Shown here piece after piece: positions 54,733 through 64,000 of a DNA stretch of 64,000 bases (positions within the stretch are counted from its first letter, which is position 1; each line of letters opens with the position of its first letter). Under the pieces are notes generated by a model. It worked only from the letters and a program-made list of their open reading frames with translations, ran no database searches and had not been told where the DNA came from. The translations under genes were made by a program, and so were the position numbers. This DNA comes from Helicobacter himalayensis. Lineage in GTDB: Bacteria > Campylobacterota > Campylobacteria > Campylobacterales > Helicobacteraceae. The stretch is from contig NZ_CP014991.1 in NCBI RefSeq assembly GCF_001602095.1, positions 558,001-622,000 on the forward strand. Reading direction: 5' to 3'.

Positions 54733-55716
54733 CTAATTCCTTATAAGTATCTTTCCTTCAAAGCCAGGGGTGTTTTTCATAAAATCCCTCGCCTCCTCTT
54801 CGCTTTGAAATCCCTCCAAAAACACGCGATAGATCGGTTGGTTGTCAGTATCGAGCATTTCTTTAATGATGGTTTTATAAGGCGGATACTTGTCAAACCC
54901 CTCTTTTGTGCTTTGTGCGCCTTCTTTTCTTCTAAACGCCCCAAGTTGCAGCGCGAAACTCCCTCCTGCCACACTTTGTGGCGTGTAGCCAACTTTAAAC
55001 TCCTCCTGCAAACTCTCATCATTTTTTAGCTCATCTTTAGATTCTGTGTTTATCACGCCTTTAAAGCCAATCACTTCGATTTTGACTTTTGCCGTGCCAG
55101 AGCCAATCATATCAATATCCTTTGCTGCAGCATTACTCAAATCAATAATGCGCCCCTCCACAAACGGACCTCTGTCGTTGATACGTACAATTGTGGTTTT
55201 GCCATTTTCGACATTATAGACTTTCACTACCGTATTCATCGGAAATGTCTTGTGTGCGGCGGTGTGAGCATACATATTGTAAGTTTCCCCATTAGAAGTT
55301 TTTTTCGCGTGAAAATCCGGTCCATACCAGCTTGCTAGCCCTTCAAAAGTATCGTGCAAGCTTACTTCTTGTGGGTGATACCACTTGCCAGCGATTTGGT
55401 AGGGCTTCATTGTGGCGCGTTGGATTTCAGGCGATTCTCGCATTTGTTCTCCGCCAAGGTTAGAATCTATGCCTTGTTGAAACGCGTCTAAATCATCGTA
55501 ATCCTCTGAAAAGCCCCTATATGTGTTTTTATTGCCGTGCTCGAAACTGCGCTTATTACGCTTCTCATAATTTCCCCAATCCTCATACTCGTTAAATGAG
55601 CCTTTTCCGCCGTTATACACGCTTGTGTTTGAGCAGCCAGCAAGTATTAATGCGCTAAAAAGAAAAGCATTTGTTTTGCTAAGAATTTTTTTTAAAAACA
55701 TGTGTTTGTTTTGCAT
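54733..55716 (-). CDS. rlpA: RlpA-type lipoprotein with DPBB and SPOR domains
   Basis: The 327-residue product has a lipoprotein signal with lipobox LAGC (Cys28), an acidic linker, the double-psi beta-barrel (about 125-215: [50 protein letters not shown]), and a C-terminal SPOR domain (about 250-327: [14 protein letters not shown]). RlpA is a septal lytic transglycosylase acting on denuded glycan. The barrel keeps the active Asp in NDRGPF. It ends the hisB-kdsC-lptC-rlpA run. Confidence 0.93.
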   Translation of the reverse strand: MQNKHMFLKKILSKTNAFLFSALILAGCSNTSVYNGGKGSFNEYEDWGNYEKRNKRSFEHGNKNTYRGFSEDYDDLDAFQQGIDSNLGGEQMRESPEIQRATMKPYQIAGKWYHPQEVSLHDTFEGLASWYGPDFHAKKTSNGETYNMYAHTAAHKTFPMNTVVKVYNVENGKTTIVRINDRGPFVEGRIIDLSNAAAKDIDMIGSGTAKVKIEVIGFKGVINTESKDELKNDESLQEEFKVGYTPQSVAGGSFALQLGAFRRKEGAQSTKEGFDKYPPYKTIIKEMLDTDNQPIYRVFLEGFQSEEEARDFMKNTPGFEGKILIRN

Positions 55717-55730
55717 ACCTTGCCCCTTTT

Positions 55731-56273
55731 TTAAGAATCTCCAAGCTCGATAAATCCATCTAATTCAATCCCACTGATAAAATCCGTATTTTGCTTATAC
55801 AGCACATTTAAGCCGTGCAAATCCGTCCCGCCTTCATCAAAAAAGAATTTTCCCTCACCTTGAAAAATGTGCTTGTGATAGTCATACACACCCTTTTCGC
55901 TCCACAGCGACAAACCATCTTCGCGCACATAGCGGACATTTTGCGGGAAAAAATAAATATCTTTTTGTGCTTTGACAAAGGGTGCATACACTTCGCCCCT
56001 GCGTTGCATAGAATCCATCTGATAGGCAAAAAGCTCATATGCCTCATCATAGTCACTATAACGCAACAGCGTTTTGCCATTAGCAATAAGTGCGAGATTC
56101 TCTAAATCAAGCAAATAAAAATTAAAATCTTCAATCGTTACATTTGGGATATTCGTGCCCACATCTTTTGTCCTGCTTTCATCTTGTTTGAAAAACGCAA
56201 TGCTTGCGAGGCTAAAAATAAGCAAGCCAAAAAAGAAAATATAAACACTAGTTGAAATATTTTTTAAGCTCAC
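55731..56273 (-). CDS. lptC: LPS export protein LptC
   Basis: The 180-residue product has one N-terminal membrane helix ([19 protein letters not shown]) and a periplasmic beta-jellyroll with the LptC pattern [21 protein letters not shown] and [24 protein letters not shown]. It passes LPS from LptBFG to LptA. Its start lies 26 bp inside kdsC, indicating coupling. Sequence conservation is low across the family, so the position after kdsC helps the call. Confidence 0.85.
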   Translation of the reverse strand: MSLKNISTSVYIFFFGLLIFSLASIAFFKQDESRTKDVGTNIPNVTIEDFNFYLLDLENLALIANGKTLLRYSDYDEAYELFAYQMDSMQRRGEVYAPFVKAQKDIYFFPQNVRYVREDGLSLWSEKGVYDYHKHIFQGEGKFFFDEGGTDLHGLNVLYKQNTDFISGIELDGFIELGDS

Positions 56274-56751
56274 TATTTTTGCCCTCTTTGCGTAAAATAT
56301 CCTCTATCATCTCGCGCACCGCCCCTTTCCCGCCATTTTTACTAAGGAGCGTTTTTACCTCGCTTTTTATCCCAGAAGCGCAATCTTTTGGCGCGTAGGA
56401 GTTTTTAAGGATTCTAAACATTGACAAATCATTCAAATCATCGCCAATGCACGCCGCTTGACTTGGCTTGAGATTAAGATTTGCTAAAACTTCATTGATG
56501 ATTTTGCCTTTATCGCTAATGCCAAGATAAGTCGCAAAAATCCCAAGCTCACCCGCGCGCCTTTTGACTAGCTCACATTCGCGCCCGCTGATGATAACAG
56601 ACTTGCGCCCTAGATTCTTATTCCACACGCTAAGTCCTAATCCATCTTTAATATTAAAAGTTTTTATTTCCTCGCCACCTTGTGTGTAGGTAATATCGCC
56701 TTGCGTGAGTGTGCCATCGACATCTAAGAAAAGTATTTCAATTTTTTTCAT
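56248..56751 (-). CDS. kdsC: 3-deoxy-D-manno-octulosonate 8-phosphate phosphatase
   Basis: The 167-residue HAD enzyme has the nucleophile motif LFLDVDGTLTQG (Asp10, Asp12), VIISGRECELV with motif II Ser, and the GDDLNDLSMF motif IV. KdsC dephosphorylates KDO 8-phosphate for lipid A-core synthesis. It overlaps hisB by four bases and lptC by 26. Confidence 0.94.
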   Translation of the reverse strand: MKKIEILFLDVDGTLTQGDITYTQGGEEIKTFNIKDGLGLSVWNKNLGRKSVIISGRECELVKRRAGELGIFATYLGISDKGKIINEVLANLNLKPSQAACIGDDLNDLSMFRILKNSYAPKDCASGIKSEVKTLLSKNGGKGAVREMIEDILRKEGKNSELKKYFN

Positions 56752-57347
56752 AATACGCCCTTTGTGCTTGGTGTGTGAATGCGCACATTTGGTGTGAGTG
56801 CGCGTCTAAGCGCGAGCGCAAAAGCTTTGAAACTTGCCTCGAGTATGTGATGTAAGTTTTTTCCACGTTTTAGCACAATATGTGCGCTTATATTGGCATT
56901 AAAGCACAATGCTTTGAAAAATTCCTCCACAAGTTCAATATCAAAACTCCCGATTTTCCCCTTAAACGCGCCATCATACGCGCTCATATCAAAAACCAAA
57001 TACGCGCGATTGCAAAGATCAATATCGCATTCCACATTTGCCTCGTCCATCACCGCGCTTGCATTTCCAAAGCGCTCAACCCCGCTCAAAGGATAGAGCA
57101 TATTTTTTAGCGCTTCGCCAAGCGCGATACCACAATCCTCTACGCTGTGATGATCATCGATATGTGTATCGCCTTCGCAGAGAATTTTCAAATCAATCAA
57201 ACTATGTTTGCTCAATGCTTCAAGCATATGGTTAAAAAATCCAACTCCGCTTTGAATCTCGCTTTTTCCTTCGCCATAAAGTGTGAGAGTGAGGGTGATG
57301 TTAGTTTCTTTTGTTTTGCGCGTGTGGCTTTGTGGCTGTGTTTGCAT
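56748..57347 (-). CDS. hisB: Imidazoleglycerol-phosphate dehydratase
   Basis: The 199-residue single-domain HisB has the manganese-binding signatures GVGFFNHMLEALSKHS and DDHHSVEDCGIALGEAL, and HHILEASFKAFALALR near the end. It catalyses the sixth step of histidine synthesis. Its presence distinguishes this organism from H. pylori, which lacks the pathway. It is the first gene of the minus-strand operon. Confidence 0.95.
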   Translation of the reverse strand: MQTQPQSHTRKTKETNITLTLTLYGEGKSEIQSGVGFFNHMLEALSKHSLIDLKILCEGDTHIDDHHSVEDCGIALGEALKNMLYPLSGVERFGNASAVMDEANVECDIDLCNRAYLVFDMSAYDGAFKGKIGSFDIELVEEFFKALCFNANISAHIVLKRGKNLHHILEASFKAFALALRRALTPNVRIHTPSTKGVL

Positions 57348-57684
57348 AGATTTTCCTTAATTTTTTGTATTTCGCGGCGCTATTTTATCAAAATATGCGT
57401 TTAATTGCTGCGCACAAAATGCATAAAACGCAAGTCTTTGTAATCGCCCACCAAAACTAAATGGAGATTCAAGCATGTAGAAACAAAGTAAAATTAAGTG
57501 ATATTTTTTTTGATATAGATTCTTAAATCGCTGTGAAATATGATAATATTTTGCACTCTTAACAAAACAGGCAAAACACAACAAAAAAACGCAGAATTAA
57601 GCAACACCAAAATGGTGATATTTCCGCAAAGCAGGCATTTAAAGTAGGTTTTGGTGAGTATTTTGACTGCGTGAGGAGGGGGAT
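57348..57684. other. Divergent spacer between hisB and the NIT-domain chemoreceptor
   Basis: No coding sequence is seen in these 337 bp. On the minus strand, TTTTGATAAAATAGC gives a TAAAAT -10 at 57382-57387, suited to hisB. On the plus strand, AAATATGATAATATT (near 57539-57547) is a candidate -10 for the chemoreceptor, leaving an untranslated leader of about 130 bases. A T8 run sits at 57504-57511. A GAGGAGGGGGAT ribosome binding site precedes the receptor ATG. Confidence 0.5.
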
Positions 57685-59697
57685 ATGTCTTTAATGCATA
57701 ATTTTTCACTTAGTAACTTTAAAGTGCGCACAAAAATGCTTATGCTTATGCTTATTCCGCTTGGGACGCTGATTTTTTTCTCGTTCGTCATTCTTACTGA
57801 TAGATATAAGGCACTCACAGACGCTTCGCGTTTAAATGATGGCATCGTGCTTGCAAGCAAGGTTTCGCAGCTTATCCACGAATTGCAAAAAGAGCGCGGG
57901 GCGAGTGCGGGCTATCTTGGCGCGCGTAATGATGTGTTTAAGCAAAAACTAGAGCAACAGCGGACTTTGAGTGATTCTGAAATCAAGAATCTTAAAGACT
58001 ATTTGCAAAGTTTTGATTTAGGCGCTTATCCGCTGGATTTGAGTAAAAGCATAAACACCTTTACCCAAAAGCTTGGTGAAATCTCCCAAACACGCGCAGG
58101 TGTAGATAACGCAAGTATGAAAGTTGGTGATGTGATAGCATATTATACGCAGAGCATTGAATTTGGATTTGTGATATTTGATGATGTGGCAAATACAAAC
58201 TCAAATAAAATTGCAAAGTCCTTGCGTGCGTATATTGATTTCCTAAATATGAAAGAAAACGCCGGGCGGGAGCGTGCGATACTTTCAAATACCTTTGGTG
58301 CGGATAAATTTGCGCAGGGCAATTATGAAAAATTTATTTTGATTATGGGCGCACAAGAGATTTATTTGAGAGATTTTAAAGTCTATGCTTCGCAAAAAGC
58401 ACTTGAACTTTATGAAAAAACCTCCAAAGATTCCAGCTTTGCAGAAGTGGATAGAATGCATGAAGTTGCGATTATAAAATCGCGCGATGGCGGGTTTGGC
58501 GTTGATAGCGGATATTGGTTTAATACGATTACAAGGAAAATTGATTTATTTAAAGAAATCGAAGATAACTTAAAACAAGATTTAATCGCACAGGTAGAAT
58601 CTGAAGAATCTACCAACGCCTTTTCGTTTTGGTTTATGCTAGGCGTTACAATTTTTGTGGTGATACTCACTTTTTTCGTGGGTTCATTTGTGATTAGAAA
58701 TCTTGTATCGCGCGTAGGCGATATGCAGGGTTATTTATTTAACTTGGAGAAAAATAAAGATATGAGCGTAATGCCAAAGCTTGCAAAAAGTGATAAAGAT
58801 GAGGTTGGGAGCATTTTTAGCGTAATTATTAGCTTTCTTGGTTCTATTGCGCAGATTTTCCGCACGCTTGGCGCACAAAGCAAGCAAAATGTGCAGATTT
58901 CAAAAGATTTGCTTCATACTTCAAGTGGGGTGCTTTCCCACACGCAAGAGGGCTTTAGACTTTCTGAAGAGACAAATAAGATTGGCGCACGCGTGGAAGA
59001 TTCTCTGCGTAAAAATGTCGAAAAAATCTCTGAAGCAATGAGTGATATAGCGCAGGCAAGGGAGCAGCTGGGCGTAACTTCTAATGTGATACAAAATTTC
59101 TCGCAGACTATCACAAATGACGCACAAAATCAGCAAGACCTCGTGCAGACAATGCACACGCTCACGCAGGAAGCACAAAATGTCAAAGGTGTGCTAGGTA
59201 TCATTAACGATATTGCTAATCAAACAAACTTACTCGCTTTAAACGCAGCCATTGAGGCAGCGCGCGCAGGTGAGCACGGCAGAGGCTTTGCAGTCGTGGC
59301 TGATGAGGTGAGAAAATTGGCTGAACGCACACAAAAATCTTTGAGTGAAATTGATGTAACATTAAATACTATCGCGCAGAGCATTAATGAAGTGCATGCG
59401 GAGATAGAGCATAACGCACAAAATTTCCAAACTTTTATGGAGGATTCTCAAAAAATTGAAGAATCTATCCAAAGTGTGGTGGAAAAAATCGAGATTGTAA
59501 ATTCGCTCGCTACGGATATAATTTCCAGCTCAAAAGCCCTTGATGAGGACACAAGCCTACTTTTGGAGAATAACAAAACGTTAAGTGTTAATCTGCAAAA
59601 AATTGCTCAAGAAATGGATAAAATCTCAAATGTCGCAAACGAGCTAGATTCTAAAACTATCGAGGTTGAAAGCAAGATTAATGAGTTTAAATTTTAA
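57685..59697 (+). CDS. Methyl-accepting chemotaxis protein with a NIT sensor domain
   Basis: The 670-residue receptor has a first membrane helix (about 18-38), a helical periplasmic domain (about 45-305) of the nitrate/nitrite-sensing NIT type ([22 protein letters not shown]), a second helix ([25 protein letters not shown]), HAMP, and the signalling hairpin ([31 protein letters not shown]). The NIT domain is named from other bacteria; the ligand here is unproven. The ciaB gene overlaps its end. Confidence 0.92.
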   Translation: MSLMHNFSLSNFKVRTKMLMLMLIPLGTLIFFSFVILTDRYKALTDASRLNDGIVLASKVSQLIHELQKERGASAGYLGARNDVFKQKLEQQRTLSDSEIKNLKDYLQSFDLGAYPLDLSKSINTFTQKLGEISQTRAGVDNASMKVGDVIAYYTQSIEFGFVIFDDVANTNSNKIAKSLRAYIDFLNMKENAGRERAILSNTFGADKFAQGNYEKFILIMGAQEIYLRDFKVYASQKALELYEKTSKDSSFAEVDRMHEVAIIKSRDGGFGVDSGYWFNTITRKIDLFKEIEDNLKQDLIAQVESEESTNAFSFWFMLGVTIFVVILTFFVGSFVIRNLVSRVGDMQGYLFNLEKNKDMSVMPKLAKSDKDEVGSIFSVIISFLGSIAQIFRTLGAQSKQNVQISKDLLHTSSGVLSHTQEGFRLSEETNKIGARVEDSLRKNVEKISEAMSDIAQAREQLGVTSNVIQNFSQTITNDAQNQQDLVQTMHTLTQEAQNVKGVLGIINDIANQTNLLALNAAIEAARAGEHGRGFAVVADEVRKLAERTQKSLSEIDVTLNTIAQSINEVHAEIEHNAQNFQTFMEDSQKIEESIQSVVEKIEIVNSLATDIISSSKALDEDTSLLLENNKTLSVNLQKIAQEMDKISNVANELDSKTIEVESKINEFKF

Positions 59698-61750
59698 AAA
59701 AGATATAGAGCGTGTTTTTGTCCTGTGGCAAGAGGCGCAAGAGGAGCTTTTTGAGTTTTACAAAGTGCTAGAAATTTGTGAAGATACGGAATCTAAGCAT
59801 AAGCCAGCACTGCAAGAAAAGCACGAGATTTTGAAAAATCTTTGCGCGGAGTTAGAAATCGCGCCAGAAAAGAAGCATTTTGTTGCGTTGGTTGAACGAA
59901 TCGTGATGTTGCGCGAAGATTCTATTTTAGAAGTGCTAAAAGCTTGCGGCAAAGATGAAAGCATAATCGCGGAAAAAAGGGAATTCCTCATTGCTTTTGT
60001 GGCTAGATTCTACGAAAAACTTCAAGCACATTTGCTTGAACACATTACAAAAGAAAATCTTTTAACGCCATTTTTTAGGGAGATTTTGCGCGGTGTGTAT
60101 GAAGTGGGGCAGTGTATGAATACCTTTTTCATCGCGTGGGATAGGCGCTTGATACAAGGCATTAATAAAATTTTGGCGCAAAACTTTAGCTTACAAGAGG
60201 CAGTGGCATTTTTAGAGCCGACAATGGAGCGTGATAAATTTAACCAAAACGCGCAAAGGTGTTATTCCCTGCCGTATGAAAGCACACTGCATTTAAATGA
60301 AATTGTAGATTCTAAGCCAAAAAGCGTGCCTTATGCGCGTGCTTTTCCAAAAGAGATTGGCGCGATTGCAGGGGCTTTGAAAAAACTTTTGCAAAATTTG
60401 CAGGCATTGGAAGAGGATAATTTTTTTGCAAAAGATTCTTATATCGCGTATTTTAATGCGCTTAAAAATGCCTTTGCGTGCGAAGATTCTGCGAAATTAA
60501 TAGAGCGTTGGCAGGAAGTGGATTGTGCGTGGATGCAAATAAGCGAGCCTTTACAGGTGGGACATCCGCTTGAGTATTATGAGGATATTTATCGTCACGC
60601 AGTGGCGCCGGAGTGGGATTTACGTCTTGTGGTGGAGCAAAACCTAAGCGCGCCATATTCTTTTGATATCAAGCAGGGTGTGCGCTCTTGTTTTGAATTT
60701 TTGAGCACGTATTTGGGCGGAGATTCCAAAATGTACGCGTTTGTGAAGCATAGTATTGAAAAAAGTATGTATTTTCCCTCTATTCCTCTTTTGTTTTTTG
60801 GCGCGGAGAATAATGGACAATTTAGCGCGCAGGTGGTGCCAAACGATGAATTTGTCAGCAAAAAAGAAGGTAAAAAAATCTTTGCTTTTCCACAAAAAAT
60901 TATCGCTCACGCGCGCGCAAAGCCAAAAATGCGCTTGAGCTATGAATTTTTTGCAAAAAGTTTTTTAGAATCTGCGCGCAAAATTTTGTTCCAAAATCCC
61001 GCGCTTTGGCATAGTGTGTATGAGCTTAGCACGAATGGACACGAGTTTGGGCACATTTTGTGGATTGATGAAAATACGGAATCTACGATGAATGCAAGCG
61101 GGGAGTTTAAAAATATCGAGGAGTTTAAGGCTACAAGTGGCGGGATTATGGCATATTTGCTGTGCCATTCCCCGATACAAGAGGAACTTAAGGGGTTTTT
61201 AGCAGAATCTACAAACCTTAATAACCAAAAAACATCAAATATGCACGCGAGCGCAAGCGAAGTGGAGCCGAAGCGGGATTTATTCCCGCAAGGCGATACA
61301 TTTGAAGGAATAGAATCTTTCATTGCAAATACACTTAAAAAAACAAACAAAAAGAGTTTGCAAGTTTGGGAGGCGTTTTTTAGTGATTGTGTAAGGCGCG
61401 CGGTGGGGCTTATGGCATGGAGGGAAAATCTTGAAGTGCGCCCATACTACTGCGAGGGGCTTATCCATTTGTGTGGAATGTTTGAATCTGGCGTGCTTAG
61501 GTTTGACAAAACACGCGAGTTTGGCAAATTGCGTGTGTATAAGTCAAAATATGGTGCGCTTAGCCTTTGGTATGTACGCACATATTTGAGCCTCGCGCGT
61601 CATTATCAAACAAAGGGCGATGCAAAAGTGTGGCTAGAACGTTATTGTGAGGAATATATCCCCAAAAAGCGTGAGGTAAGAGAGTTTGTGGAGCATTATT
61701 GGGAACGTTATTTGGTTGTTGGCAGGGAAATTTATAGGGAGTGCGATTGA
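59681..61750 (+). CDS. ciaB: CiaB family protein with HEFGH metal-site motif and a repeat insertion
   Basis: ATG 59681 is taken as start; it lies inside the receptor gene's last codons. The 689-residue product resembles Campylobacter invasion antigen B (about 610 residues): [25 protein letters not shown], and a conserved C-terminal half. No signal peptide or membrane helix is visible. Residues 454-458 are HEFGH, followed by EEFKA at 480-484, an arrangement seen in zinc metallopeptidases of the gluzincin type. Residues about 507-545 derive from the coding repeat (61201-61317), right after this site. The invasion role in Campylobacter is literature; here it is inference. Confidence 0.85.
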   Translation: MSLNFKKDIERVFVLWQEAQEELFEFYKVLEICEDTESKHKPALQEKHEILKNLCAELEIAPEKKHFVALVERIVMLREDSILEVLKACGKDESIIAEKREFLIAFVARFYEKLQAHLLEHITKENLLTPFFREILRGVYEVGQCMNTFFIAWDRRLIQGINKILAQNFSLQEAVAFLEPTMERDKFNQNAQRCYSLPYESTLHLNEIVDSKPKSVPYARAFPKEIGAIAGALKKLLQNLQALEEDNFFAKDSYIAYFNALKNAFACEDSAKLIERWQEVDCAWMQISEPLQVGHPLEYYEDIYRHAVAPEWDLRLVVEQNLSAPYSFDIKQGVRSCFEFLSTYLGGDSKMYAFVKHSIEKSMYFPSIPLLFFGAENNGQFSAQVVPNDEFVSKKEGKKIFAFPQKIIAHARAKPKMRLSYEFFAKSFLESARKILFQNPALWHSVYELSTNGHEFGHILWIDENTESTMNASGEFKNIEEFKATSGGIMAYLLCHSPIQEELKGFLAESTNLNNQKTSNMHASASEVEPKRDLFPQGDTFEGIESFIANTLKKTNKKSLQVWEAFFSDCVRRAVGLMAWRENLEVRPYYCEGLIHLCGMFESGVLRFDKTREFGKLRVYKSKYGALSLWYVRTYLSLARHYQTKGDAKVWLERYCEEYIPKKREVREFVEHYWERYLVVGREIYRECD
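61201..61317 (+). repeat. In-frame protein-coding repeat inside ciaB
   Basis: One unit encoding [19 protein letters not shown] and [20 protein letters not shown]. It shares AGCAGAATCTACA, GTGGAGCCGAAGCGGGAT, and GGCGATACA with the other copies. Confidence 0.83.
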
Positions 61751-61802
61751 TGAGATGACAAGTTCTTTGCGAATTGCATAGAATAAAATTAAAGGAGAAA
61801 GT

Positions 61803-62558
61803 ATGCCTACAATGTGTGTTACGGGGGCGAGTTCTGGGTTTGGGCGTGAGATTGCGCGTGTATTTTTGGCAAAGGGCTATAAGGTTATTGCCATAGCGCG
61901 CAGGAAAGAGCGTTTGGAGGAATTACGCAAGGAGTTTGGCGTGCGCGTTTTTGTGCTAAGTCTTGATGTGCGCGATAAAAAGAGCGTTTTTAGCGCGATA
62001 GATTCTCTGCCTAGCGAGTTTAGAGACATTAATATTTTGGTAAATAACGCAGGGCTAGCACTAGGGCAGGTGGAGTTTGACAAGTTAAGCGTTGAAGATA
62101 TTGATACGATGGTGGATACAAATATCAAGGGCTTTTTGTATATCGCGCGTGCGGTTATTCCGCTACTTAGGGTGCAAAAAGGTGCGCATATTTTTAATAT
62201 CGGCTCGGTCGCGGCGCGTAACCCTTACTTTGGTGGGAATGTGTATTGTGGGACTAAGGCGTTTGTGGCGCAGTTTTCCATTGCGCTTAGAAATGACTTG
62301 CGTGGAAGCAATATAAAGGTGACAAATATCGCGCCGGGCTTGTGCAAGACAGAGTTTAGCGAAGTGCGCTTTAAGGGCGATAAGGCGCGCGCGGATTCTT
62401 TGTATGAGGGGACGAAGTTTATTAGCGCGCAGGATTTGAGCGAGGTGCTTTGCGCACTTGTGAGCTTGCCAGAGCATATCAATATCAATGAAATCGAACT
62501 AATGCCTGTAACGCAGACTTGGGCAGGATTTCATATAGAAAAATTATCAGAATCTTAA
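61803..62558 (+). CDS. Short-chain dehydrogenase, YdfG-like
   Basis: The 251-residue product has the NADP-binding TGASSGFGREIA at 7-18, RRKER after beta-2 (NADP preference), NNAG, catalytic Ser135 (NIGSVA), Tyr148 and Lys152 (VYCGTKAF), and PGLCKTEF. YdfG-type enzymes oxidise L-allo-threonine, serine and 3-hydroxy acids; some reduce malonic semialdehyde. AAAGGAGA lies upstream. It converges on the CapA-like gene with 71 bp between. Confidence 0.92.
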   Translation: MPTMCVTGASSGFGREIARVFLAKGYKVIAIARRKERLEELRKEFGVRVFVLSLDVRDKKSVFSAIDSLPSEFRDINILVNNAGLALGQVEFDKLSVEDIDTMVDTNIKGFLYIARAVIPLLRVQKGAHIFNIGSVAARNPYFGGNVYCGTKAFVAQFSIALRNDLRGSNIKVTNIAPGLCKTEFSEVRFKGDKARADSLYEGTKFISAQDLSEVLCALVSLPEHININEIELMPVTQTWAGFHIEKLSES

Positions 62559-62629
62559 AAGTGCAAAAATTGTTCTCTTGGCATAATTATTTTTTATCGC
62601 GCCGCTCTTTTTTACATTGTCATCATCAT

Positions 62630-63703
62630 TCACTCTAACACCGCGCCACTTTGGAGAATCTCCATATATTGCGCTTGCAAGGCTTTGTAATTGGGCAAAA
62701 TATTTTCATTTAAGAGCGAAAAGGGATAAAGCACAAACTCGCGCCAATTGTCTGATTTGGTATAAATAAGCTCGGCGTGGATATCGCTAAAAGTGATTTT
62801 TTGCTTAGAATCCTTATGGGCTTTCAAGCTTACTAGTGCGCCAATTTTGGTGCTTATGTCCTTTTGCCCGGAGAGAAAATTCCCTAGAGAGTAAATCACA
62901 AGCGTGTCATCGATTTTTTCAATTGTTTGTAGGACATGCGGATGCGTGCCAATGATGAGATTTACGCCCTGTTTGCTTAAAAAGCGCGCAAGCTCGCGTT
63001 GTTCTTTGTTTGGCACAAACTCATATTCCACACCCCAATGCATTGAGACAATCAGCAAATCCACTTTTTTCCGCACCTGTGCAATGTCGCGCTTTAACAT
63101 CTCTTTGGTATAGACATTTACAAGATATTCTTTGCCTTGTGGTAGGGGGATTCCATTCGTGCCATAGGTGTAGGCAAGGAGTGCATATTTGATACCATTT
63201 TTTTCACGCACCTCTATTTTTGCACGAGAATCTGCACTTTCAAAGCTTCCTGCTGTGAGCAAATCTTTATTTTCTGCGCGTTTTTTATTCCAATATTCTA
63301 GCATTGCGCGGACGCCTTTTTCACCCCTATCAAGCGTGTGATTATTTGCTAAACTCACAAGATTAAATCCAAGATTAAGCATACAATCCCCAAATTCCTG
63401 CGGGGAATTAAAAGTTGGATAGCTACTTAGCCCAAGATTTTCACCCCCCAAAATCGTTTCTTGATTATAAAAACGTAAGTCATAGTCTTCCACCAAAGGC
63501 GCGATATGTTGTAGCATTGGCGCAAAATCAAAATTTTTAGAATCTGTGCTCTTTTGCGCCACCGCGCGCGCGTCCTCATACACGCTTTTATGCAAAAGCG
63601 CATCGCCAACCATCACAATACTTATTTCGCTAGATTCTCTCTCTTGCGCCCGCGTTACGCCAAAAGCTATAATACATACTAAAAACACTCTAAAAAGTTT
63701 CAT
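62630..63703 (-). CDS. CapA-family (PGA_cap) metallophosphoesterase-fold exported protein
   Basis: The 357-residue product has a signal peptide (MKLFRVFLVCIIAFGVTRA), then the CapA domain: ISIVMVGDALLHKSVYED at 28-45, FNSPQEFGDCMLNLGFNLVSLANNH with NNHTLDRG, and SMHWGVEYEF, NLIIGTHPHVLQ, IYSLGNFLSGQ. CapA proteins act in poly-gamma-glutamate capsules of Bacillus, but homologues are widespread with unknown roles. No other capsule genes are near. Confidence 0.87.
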   Translation of the reverse strand: MKLFRVFLVCIIAFGVTRAQERESSEISIVMVGDALLHKSVYEDARAVAQKSTDSKNFDFAPMLQHIAPLVEDYDLRFYNQETILGGENLGLSSYPTFNSPQEFGDCMLNLGFNLVSLANNHTLDRGEKGVRAMLEYWNKKRAENKDLLTAGSFESADSRAKIEVREKNGIKYALLAYTYGTNGIPLPQGKEYLVNVYTKEMLKRDIAQVRKKVDLLIVSMHWGVEYEFVPNKEQRELARFLSKQGVNLIIGTHPHVLQTIEKIDDTLVIYSLGNFLSGQKDISTKIGALVSLKAHKDSKQKITFSDIHAELIYTKSDNWREFVLYPFSLLNENILPNYKALQAQYMEILQSGAVLE

Positions 63704-63807
63704 TGTTTCTCCTTGAAATTTTAAAAAGTATAGTTAAAAATTCTTTAACCTTTTATTTATGAAATTATGCAACACTTTAAGCAGTCTTAAAATTAAGGAG
63801 GGTAAAG

Positions 63808-64000
63808 ATGGGAACTATCACTTTGACAAATAACCAAACCAATGAGAGTTTTGAGTTTGAGCTTATCGAATGTAATCGCGGACCTCAGGCGGTGGATTTT
63901 TCAAAGCTTTTTGAACGTACAAATATTTTTAGCTACGATCCGGGCTATGGAAGCACAGCGGGCTGTAAAAGCACGATTAGCTATATTGATGGGAAAAATG
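63808..64000 (+). CDS. gltA: Citrate synthase, N-terminal part (runs off the window)
   Basis: ATG 63808 has AAGGAGGG upstream. The 64 visible residues ([57 protein letters not shown]) match the N-terminal domain of type II citrate synthases, in which this FDPGF-type segment binds NADH in some species. It begins the TCA cycle from oxaloacetate and acetyl-CoA. It is divergent from the CapA-like gene with 104 bp between. Confidence 0.93.
   Translation, partial: MGTITLTNNQTNESFEFELIECNRGPQAVDFSKLFERTNIFSYDPGYGSTAGCKSTISYIDGKN

Noticed and set aside
57504-57511. T8 run upstream of the NIT chemoreceptor as a switch
   Set aside because: Short and common in A+T-rich spacers; no clear relation to a promoter element.

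Overview
The window is chromosomal DNA of a Campylobacterota bacterium, most likely a Helicobacter and probably an enterohepatic species rather than H. pylori. The F1Fo ATP synthase operon lacks atpB/atpE and is followed by exbB-exbD and preceded by birA-parA-parB, the order I know from Helicobacter and Campylobacter. Other markers are cheV-nspC, a tcdA / small acidic ORF / carbamoylputrescine amidase cluster, the kdsC-lptC-rlpA block, ciaB, futalosine-type menaquinone genes and several homopolymeric phase-variation tracts. hisB is present, which H. pylori lacks. All identifications come from reading motifs and translations; no database search was run.

Layout. 1-10.6 kb (minus): exbD (cut by the window edge), exbB, atpC-D-G-A-H-F-F', parB, parA, birA and a nitrilase-fold protein without its catalytic cysteine. 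10.6-19.3 kb: a sugar O-acetyltransferase behind a strong promoter, an SMR efflux gene followed by a truncated second SMR gene, then a plus-strand run (uracil-DNA glycosylase-like protein, periplasmic protein, CxxC-cluster protein, TPR protein, cheV, nspC, dus). 19.3-28.9 kb: two SGNH/MBOAT O-acylation modules flanking yhcH-like and mutS2 genes; the MBOAT genes share a 1.66-kb repeat and a poly-G tract that puts one out of frame and the other in frame; then cysE. 28.9-36 kb: speA, tRNA-Pro, a Cache-domain chemoreceptor, ilvC, a decayed glycan-type gene with a G9 tract, yebC. 36-46.6 kb (plus): DUF493, mqnA, cutA, tcdA, an acidic mini-protein, an amidase, a methyltransferase, a DUF58-like protein, ubiD, lysA, pheA, a DUF2156 protein. 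46.6-54.7 kb: addA, purF with an expanded repetitive propeptide, a type II restriction-modification pair of foreign composition, a radical SAM gene and a phase-OFF glycosyltransferase. 54.7-64 kb: rlpA, lptC, kdsC, hisB (minus), a NIT-domain chemoreceptor, ciaB, an SDR, a CapA-like protein and the start of gltA.

The most unusual feature is a family of roughly 100-135 bp repeats inserted in frame inside coding sequences (lysA, addA, ciaB, a YkgJ-like gene and both MBOAT genes). They always lie in the same orientation relative to the host gene and add a hydrophilic segment with AESTDS-, EPKRDSLP- and GDT-type motifs; related copies lie in the intergenic region at 31.03-31.21 kb. They look like small protein-coding mobile repeats, analogous in logic to Rickettsia palindromic elements. 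No transposase, CRISPR array or prophage was seen.

The genes connect functionally. SpeA, the amidase and NspC outline agmatine-to-putrescine-to-spermidine synthesis. MqnA and UbiD belong to menaquinone synthesis. LysA, PheA, IlvC, CysE and HisB are amino acid biosynthesis. KdsC, LptC, the glycosyltransferase and the acyltransferases shape the cell envelope, and several of these are switchable by slipped-strand mispairing.
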